DNA from: Dolomedes plantarius
Lineage: Eukaryota; Arthropoda; Arachnida; Araneae; Dolomedidae
DNA length: 64,000 nucleotides
Reading direction: 5' to 3'
Assembly (NCBI GenBank): GCA_907164885.2
Contig: OU015491.1
Coordinates: 117,075,931-117,139,930 of the forward strand
Shown here: piece after piece, positions 60,001 to 64,000 of the stretch
Position numbering within the stretch: the stretch's first letter is position 1
How the letters are laid out: every line of letters starts with the position of its first letter
Made by a program: the position numbers and the translations under genes
The notes under the pieces: generated by a model
The model's input: only the letters and a program-made list of their open reading frames with translations
Database searches by the model: none
What the model was told of the DNA's origin: nothing

Positions 60001-62957
60001 TAATAATGTCCAAAACTGGTAGTTGATGAGCTAGTGAGTTACATTACTAAAATCGAAACATATCAAACATAAGTGCTTATATGTTTCAATTTTTTTAATA
60101 TAGACTCTATAGGGTATCAGTCTTTTTCATTATGTTTTTGATACTTGTAAAATGATGTTTTTAAAATTTTTATTTTCTTAAAATCTATTTCTAAATAAGG
60201 TTGAGAGAAGAGAGAAAACGAAAAGAAGCTGAAAACTTGAAGAAAAGAGAATTACACTATCCTGTACCTAGAGAGTCGGCCTCTGCAAATTCTGCATTAA
60301 GAAGAACTGATAATGGGGACAAAACTTCATGTTAGTGTTCTATTTGTACAATATTTATTAAAGTACAATGAGCCACAATTTCTGGAAATCTTGGAAAAGT
60401 TGTAGAGTTTGATTAGAATATCTAGAAAATCCATAAATTTTATATCTTTATTTGGAGCTTTGGATGTTTTGTGATTATCTTGACAGGGTGGTATATTGTT
60501 CCAGATACAATAATTTTAAATTCATTCCTACCTTTTTGAGTATATATTTTCCCTCCATACTTTAGTTGATTAGCTGTTCTAGAATCAAAACTGAAATAGT
60601 TGCAGTTAGCTAAGTCTTATGTTATGTTTGACTGCGATAGGAAGGCGAATTCCATGTATTATATAATTATTTCAAAATACTATGCATGTATTTCTCCCCC
60701 TTCCTGCTATATATATTAAATACCTGTTAAACGTTAAATTAGCATCATTAATTTTTGCTCTTTCTATGACAAAAATACCGAAAGACATGGAGTTCTCTTA
60801 AACTTTGGATTTTTCCAGTAAAAGAATGGATACCCAATATTATCATTTATGATATAGAGGAGTTCTTAATATTAATGCATAAGGAAGAAAGTGCTATTTC
60901 TGCTATTAAATAATACTAATTCTAGTACATGTATTTTTTACCTACTTTTTATTAGTGAACTAAACAATTTAGTTGTAGTTATGATATTATTATTTTTATT
61001 TGTTAATGCGTTTTTGTGTTTCTTGTCAGTAATTGTTAATATTTTTGTTCTCTTGAGAAAATCATAACATATGAGTCATTTCTAAAGTTATTGTGATAAA
61101 TTTTGTGTTTCTTTATGCATCTTTAAATATTTCAGCTCATTTAAGAAATGTTACTGTTTTTTTTTTCCCCCTCAGACAATTCTACAAATGCAGTTGAATA
61201 TACTGTGCCATTATCTAGGCAGACATCCGCTGATGGTTCTAGTCGAGGTCTGGTTCGATCACATTCTTCACCTAATATAGCTCAGATGATGAATGAAGAA
61301 GAATGTGCGCAGCATAAGGTTCCTACCATTGATCGAAGTTTGAAACCTAAGTATGTATCATGAAAATTTTTCCTTGCAGAAATATTCTTTCTCTCATATT
61401 CTTATATAAATTGAAAAAAAAAATGTAATTTTGTGTGTCTTGTACCATGCATTTTAATTTTAATACTTTATTTTTGTATGAATTGCACATTAATTTTTTT
61501 GCTCCATTTATTTATAGAGTGACTGTAAATTCTCATTTGAGCGAAATTAATAGGGCAAGACTAAGGAATCTCAACCCTGTTTATGGAAATTGCCCTGTAA
61601 GTATTATCCCATAGAAACTTTTAAAGTCAAATATATATTGATTTCTATTAACTGTTTTGTAACTTGATACTCATTAGCTATTGAAGTATCTGTAAAGTCA
61701 TTTCTGTGGAAGAATTGAATACAGATATAGTGTAAATGAATTCTATTAGAAAAAGTGTGAAGGCCCCAAAATAGCTTTTTTAATTTTTATTAAACAGAAA
61801 CCACAAGTGCATTCTCTCACAAGCTTTGCTGTTCTTTGAGCAATACAAAGTAGAAAATAGCAATCTCATAGTATGTAAAATGGTGGAGTCATCATGATAA
61901 TTTTTATAAAAGAACTTCTTATTTTTTTCTTAAATTTTATCATAAATATTCTTAAATTTTATTCATTCTTAAATTTAAGTATTCTTAAATTTTATCATAA
62001 ATATTACTTGTTTATAAATATATTTTATTTTAATGATAAGTGTCTGTCATGAGGGTTTCTTGAAGCTGAATATAGTTTTACTTGACCACTACCTATTTTA
62101 AATAGGAAATTTATACTTTTAAAGTATGGGGCTCTCTAGCCTTTGATAGAGATTATTATTAATGAGGCAGCTTATTTTTTTAATAAGATTGATAAATAAT
62201 TCATTCTCTATGGTTTGATTAACTGTTACATTAAAATTTAAAATTTTGTTGAGAACTTTTCTAGCTTTGTGAATTTCTTTTTCTGTGATCATTTATCTAG
62301 CCAAAGCAAAAATATGCTGAAAAGTTTTAAGGTCACAATGAGGATTGATATTTCACTTGCCATTAGGAAAACTATGGGATATTTACAAGACAGTTTTTAG
62401 TAAATTCTGAGTTACCAATAAATGTCCATGCAAGTTAGAATATGAAGTTTAAGAACAATTAGAAAATAAAAATGTCACATTTAGCATTTTGATTGGAAAA
62501 CTAAATTCTTACTTACAAAATGCTGTTGACATAAAATAAGATAGAGAGTGATGAGAACTTATCTGAGTATGTACAAATAAAAATTCTGTTGATTCTGGGA
62601 ATTTCAGTTGTTTAAGGATATTTGAATTATTCATTTTTTAAGATGATTAAGTAATAATTTTTGTGAGCCTTAACATCATTAGAATATTTAAGATAGTAGT
62701 CCATTGTCACATTATTTTCTCATTTATGTGCACTTGTTTTATTATTTCATTGTATGTAGTTTCAAAAATATATATCTGATATTGGTAACCCATAAAGTAT
62801 CTTCTGTTTCTGATGTCTACAAACAGGTTCGTCCAGCTACAGGTCTCAGAAATTTGGGTAACACATGTTTTATGAATTCTGTCATTCAATGTTTGTCAAA
62901 TACCATTCCTCTTGCTGATTACATCAATACAGGGCAGTATGTTGAACATATTAACAG
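39398..62957 (+). CDS. USP8: USP8/UBPY ubiquitin carboxyl-terminal hydrolase (13 coding exons, C-terminus outside window)
   Basis: USP8 removes ubiquitin from endosomal receptors and stabilises ESCRT-0. Exons: 39398-39500 (ATG 39406), 41424-41562, 50080-50162, 50242-50399, 51242-51398, 51963-52122, 53844-53997, 56763-57391, 59370-59470, 60200-60330, 61176-61350, 61518-61596, 62827-62957. Phases agree and give 730 codons. An in-frame TAA at 39400 lies just before the ATG. Domains: MIT-like helices, residues about 1-110 ([18 protein letters not shown]); rhodanese, about 160-310 ([28 protein letters not shown]); Ser/Pro-rich linker; coiled coil from about 435; 14-3-3 motif at 630; [10 protein letters not shown]; then [20 protein letters not shown], the USP Cys box (Cys about 701; human Cys786). 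The His and Asp boxes (about 300 residues) are beyond the right edge. The rhodanese loop has Asp-Trp where active enzymes have Cys, as in other USP8 proteins, so it is a binding module. Confidence 0.95.
40527..41289 (+). mobile_element. Merlin-type deletion derivative
   Basis: Exact 8-bp duplication CTATAATC at 40519-40526 and 41290-41297; ends GGTACAAGTATGATATC and, reversed, GGAACTAGTATGATATC. The frame 40536-40880 joins an N-terminal zinc-binding stretch ([14 protein letters not shown]) directly to a C-terminal ISXO2-like stretch ([30 protein letters not shown]). The catalytic middle is missing, giving a 114-residue chimera. It lies in the first coding intron of USP8. Confidence 0.8.
41969..42022. 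repeat. (TA)n microsatellite
   Basis: About 50 bp of TA repeats in the USP8 intron after exon 41562. Confidence 0.95.
42299..42868 (+). repeat. Interspersed element with three diverged ~120-150 bp tandem units
   Basis: Starts actagctgcttgtccgtc. Three units each contain (a/g)agtgt(c/t)act..cat..ctcag and aactatggatt(c/t). In frame they read SVTIHLS-P-NYGF with variants. It ends with aagtttggttgaaattgctc and gttatgctggaacatgcat, a 3' end I associate with widespread arthropod repeats; class not determined. The frames at 42235-42483 and 42446-42778 are repeat-borne. Confidence 0.6.
42870..43412 (+). repeat. Interspersed repeat family, copy B
   Basis: Shares aaacatactaatttgaattaa with copy E, the body with copies A and D, and the 3' block CTTTAGGTCCAGCGGTTTGG..GGAACTGTCTTATAT. 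Its 3' end faces copy C across the pogo-type element at 43430. Confidence 0.75.
43430..44049 (-). mobile_element. pogo/Tigger-type deletion derivative
   Basis: Inverted ends CAGTCGAACCTCCATATATC (both sides) with TA at 43428-43429 and 44050-44051; 620 bp. The minus-strand frame 43861-43628 ([20 protein letters not shown]..) resembles the C-terminal tail of Tigger-type transposases; the rest is deleted. An internal hairpin, ttgggagattttattc with its inverted copy, spans 43864-43903. Confidence 0.8.
44052..44815 (-). repeat. Interspersed repeat family, copy C (inverted)
   Basis: Begins tataaaacagttccgtaact and ends ctccgtagcgaagtacaggctttcagctag, the reverse orientation of copy A. With copy B it forms an inverted pair of more than 450 bp around the pogo derivative. 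Confidence 0.78.
44816..45281. other. USP8 intron without recognised feature
   Basis: Short AT-rich stretch between repeat copy C and the Tc1 element; no repeat end, frame or RNA gene recognised. Confidence 0.6.
45282..46665 (-). mobile_element. Tc1-like transposon, heavily decayed
   Basis: Inverted ends CACTGCTGGCCATTAAAATT / CACTGCTGACCATTAAAATT (one mismatch in 29 bp) with TA at 45280-45281 and 46666-46667; 1384 bp. The minus-strand frame 46434-46159 ([26 protein letters not shown]) is the N-terminal helix-turn-helix of a Tc1 transposase. Downstream, fragments of the catalytic part can be followed only over many stops. Not functional. Confidence 0.82.
46687..49380 (+). mobile_element. Sola-like DNA transposon with ~650-bp terminal inverted repeats, internally deleted
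   Basis: The ends start GGGTCAATCCATTTCAAATC and are inverted copies over about 46687-47346 and 48728-49380. The 4-bp CTAT flanks both sides (46683-46686, 49381-49384). The ~1.4-kb middle has coding remnants: about 47510-47700 ([15 protein letters not shown]), and 48167-48481 ([42 protein letters not shown]), followed in another frame by FIRDFSENYIFRV and [15 protein letters not shown] near 48570-48680. I recall this sequence type from multi-copy arthropod and cnidarian predicted proteins. Frame breaks occur and the C-terminal catalytic part is missing. The 4-bp duplication fits the Sola superfamily; the superfamily call needs a search. Confidence 0.72.
49385..50079. other. USP8 intron without recognised feature
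   Basis: AT-rich, ending in a polypyrimidine tract before the acceptor ttttag at 50079. No repeat end or frame recognised. The same is true of most of 50400-51241, 58193-59369, 59471-60199, 60331-61175 and 61597-62826. Confidence 0.6.
52684..52737. repeat. Perfect 24-bp hairpin
   Basis: aacttgtagtggatgataaa.. and its exact inverse are separated by 6 bp (aacagg). Nineteen bp across the loop (gataaatattaacaggaat) recur at 52318-52336. Confidence 0.9.
52840..53000 (+). mobile_element. Possible tRNA-derived SINE
   Basis: tggtagcactgcgg resembles an RNA polymerase III A box and gagattgaatcccc, about 45 bp later, resembles a B box. A pyrimidine-rich tract follows. It does not fold into a complete tRNA by eye and no tail repeat was found. 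Confidence 0.4.
54451..55107 (+). repeat. Tandem duplication, period 349 bp
   Basis: The segment ccacttctaccttagggata..tgctttattgttccaaat occurs at about 54468-54758 and again 349 bp later (54817-55107), with few substitutions and no indel in register. Each copy contains the start of the interspersed repeat family (tataaaacagttccgtaact). It lies in the USP8 intron between 53997 and 56763. Confidence 0.9.
55765..56487 (-). repeat. Interspersed repeat family, copy D
   Basis: Begins cctcatatataaaacagttccg and ends ctccgtagtgaagcatgggta, reverse orientation relative to copy A. A short inverted piece of its leader (tatatgaggcggtgaaaagc) lies at about 55520. Confidence 0.78.
56927..56953 (+). other. 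USP8: STAM-type SH3-binding motif 1 in USP8
   Basis: Codes PTVNRKCKP, which fits PX(V/I)(D/N)RXXKP, the motif by which USP8 binds the SH3 domain of STAM/Hbp. A degenerate third site, PPVDRKYKN, lies further along the same exon. Confidence 0.85.
57463..58192 (-). mobile_element. pogo/Tigger-type deletion derivative
   Basis: Ends CTGTACAACCTCCCAAATCC and, reversed, CAGTACAACCTCCCAAATCC, with TA at 57461-57462 and 58193-58194; 730 bp. The minus-strand frame 57930-57643 ([34 protein letters not shown]) is the C-terminal tail of Tigger/jerky-type transposases, followed on the strand by a stop. The DDE core is missing. It lies 71 bp past USP8 exon 57391. Confidence 0.82.
61256..61273 (+). other. 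USP8: 14-3-3 binding motif of USP8
   Basis: Codes RSHSSP at residues about 630-635, matching RSYSSP of human USP8, whose second Ser, when phosphorylated, binds 14-3-3 and restrains activity. Flanking [13 protein letters not shown] matches human SSPDITQAIQEEE. Confidence 0.93.
61322..61348 (+). other. USP8: STAM-type SH3-binding motif 2 in USP8
   Basis: Codes PTIDRSLKP, an exact fit to PX(V/I)(D/N)RXXKP. It is 16 residues after the 14-3-3 motif, as PTVNRENKP is in human USP8. Confidence 0.88.
62827..62957 (+). other. USP8: USP8 catalytic Cys-box exon
   Basis: Encodes [17 protein letters not shown] and onward to YVEHINR. The nucleophile Cys codon TGT is at 62866-62868. The exon ends at a gtagtg donor with a split Arg codon. 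The rest of the USP fold is not in the window. Confidence 0.95.
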
Positions 62958-63203
62958 GTAGTGTAAAAAAGATTATTTTATTTTGCTGTAAATCATTTTG
63001 TCTGAGTAAATTTTCATGTTTTTAAAAAAATGAAGAATAATTGATGAACAGTTGAATTGGCATTATTATTCTTGAAATAGAGGTGGGGTTATCCATAAAT
63101 ATGTTTGTAAAAATTATTGAGAAAACTAATAAATTAAGGGTACTCTGATTAAATAAAGTAAGATTTAATAATGTTAAAGTAGGTCAAATTATATTATTTA
63201 CTA

Positions 63204-63545
63204 GCTGAATACCCGTGCTTCACTACAGAGTACATTCAAATTAAATACAACAGTCAATGTATGCAATTAATGCAAAAAAAGAAAGAAAGAAAGAAAAAAA
63301 CAAAAAAATATATTTATAATAAAATAACATAATATGGCCAATGTATGCAACTAATGCCAATATATATATATATATTTATTTATAAAAAATTCGTAATGGA
63401 CATTTTTATAGACAATATAATGTAGAAGAAAATATTCAAATTAAATACAATGGTCAATGTATGCAATTAATTTGTATGTTTAATATCCATAAAACATACT
63501 AATTTGAATTAAATACTTAAAAAACTTCCATCTCAATGAGTCAAG
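63204..63545 (+). repeat. Interspersed repeat family, copy E (5' part)
   Basis: Begins actagctgaatacccgtgct and contains the attcaaattaaatacaa block and a (gaaa)n patch. It ends at aaaaaacttccatctcaatg, where the hAT sequence begins, so the 3' part is missing or displaced. Confidence 0.75.
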
Positions 63546-64000
63546 TGCATAGATTCTTAAACTGTGGTCTGCGGACTCCTGGGGGTCCACGTAGACATTA
63601 CCAGGGTCCACAAAACAATTTTGACATTAACAATCTATACTTGAACAAGATATTCTCGTGGAATTATCATGCGATACGTCTTTGAAACTACAATTCAACA
63701 AAACTGAACTCATAAACTTTTGGTTATTTCTCAGATCTGATTACTCTGCACTTGCAAATGAAGTCCTCCAACATTTGATTCCGTTCTGCACAACATATTT
63801 ATGTATACAGGTTTTTTCTGTACTGTTATATATATAAAATCAAAGTATAGAAACAAACTCAATGTAGAAGCGGACCTCAGAATAAAACTTTCCAACATAG
63901 AGCCTGACATTGAGGTTCTGGTTTCAAGAGAACCACTGCATCCATCTCATTAAGTAAAAATCATTTACAGAAAACATATTATAATAAGATAGATCTATTT
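63546..64000 (+). mobile_element. hAT element, 5' end and transposase C-terminus
   Basis: The left side, tagattcttaaactgtggtc followed by gcggactcctgggggtcc, is like the ends of Charlie/ZBED-type hAT elements. From about 63690 the plus strand reads LINFWLFLRSDYSALANEVL, HLIPFCTTYLCIQVFS, a KYRNKLNVEADLRIKLSNI block and IEPDIEVLVSREP before a stop near 63952: the hAT dimerisation domain, with one frameshift. The N-terminal and catalytic parts are missing; the right end may be outside. Confidence 0.65.

Larger units (their letters stand above)
56763..60330 (+). other. USP8: USP8 linker and coiled-coil exons
   Basis: Exon 56763-57391 encodes 210 residues: a Ser/Asn/Pro-rich linker with SH3-type motifs, then a Lys/Glu-rich coiled coil ([20 protein letters not shown]..). 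The coil continues through exons 59370-59470 and 60200-60330 ([16 protein letters not shown]). Position and composition match the central coiled coil of USP8. Confidence 0.9.

Noticed and set aside
60820..60913. Open stretch [10 protein letters not shown].. as an extra USP8 exon
   Set aside because: No donor follows and it ends in a stop; flanking USP8 exons join in phase without it.

Overview
The window is AT-rich animal nuclear DNA. Its genes are split into short exons by long introns with GT..AG borders, and the introns are packed with DNA transposons. Both host proteins are metazoan. The repeat content (Tc1/mariner, pogo, piggyBac, hAT, Merlin, a Sola-like element, LINEs, long TA/CA/GA microsatellites) suggests an arthropod, perhaps a chelicerate such as a spider. 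That placement is inference. I saw no rRNA, convincing tRNA, CRISPR array or prokaryotic-style operon.

Two host genes lie head to head. On the minus strand, 34076 down to 1402, is SEC23, the GTPase-activating inner-coat subunit of COPII. Seventeen coding exons give 723 residues; only the C-terminal exon or exons (about 45-50 residues) lie beyond the left edge. On the plus strand, 39406 to 62957 and running off the right edge, is USP8/UBPY, the endosomal deubiquitinase. Thirteen coding exons give about 730 residues: MIT domain, cysteine-less rhodanese domain, linker with SH3-binding motifs, coiled coil, 14-3-3 motif and the start of the USP fold with its catalytic Cys. All exon phases agree. 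Both start codons sit just downstream of a 3' splice site, so both genes probably have non-coding first exons and share a divergent promoter between about 36.2 and 39.4 kb. One protein acts in ER export and the other in endosomal sorting; no functional link is shown by the sequence.

The rest is mobile DNA. In order: mariner remnant (1-620), hAT MITE (812), piggyBac derivative (3746-5404), Tc1 (6470-7681), solo-LTR candidate (7985-8389), pogo-type MITE (9818), mariner (10113-11381), hAT MITE (13202), LINE tail carrying a piggyBac MITE (13380-14040), mariner-like element abutting another MITE (17928-19466), large TA-flanked MITE (20043-20995), piggyBac MITE (22235), hAT remnant (24.2-26 kb), LINE fragment and piggyBac derivative (26.4-27.8 kb), LINE reverse-transcriptase fragment split by a Merlin element (31.2-33.6 kb), pogo element split by a hAT element (34.2-36.2 kb), Merlin derivative (40527-41289), tandem-repeat element, inverted interspersed repeats and pogo MITE (42.3-44.8 kb), Tc1 (45282-46665), Sola-like element with 650-bp inverted repeats (46687-49380), a 349-bp tandem duplication (54.45-55.1 kb), pogo derivative (57463-58192) and hAT 3' part (63.55-64 kb). 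Most have clean target-site duplications (TA, TTAA, 8 bp or 4 bp), so boundaries are often exact. All transposase frames I could follow are broken or internally deleted.
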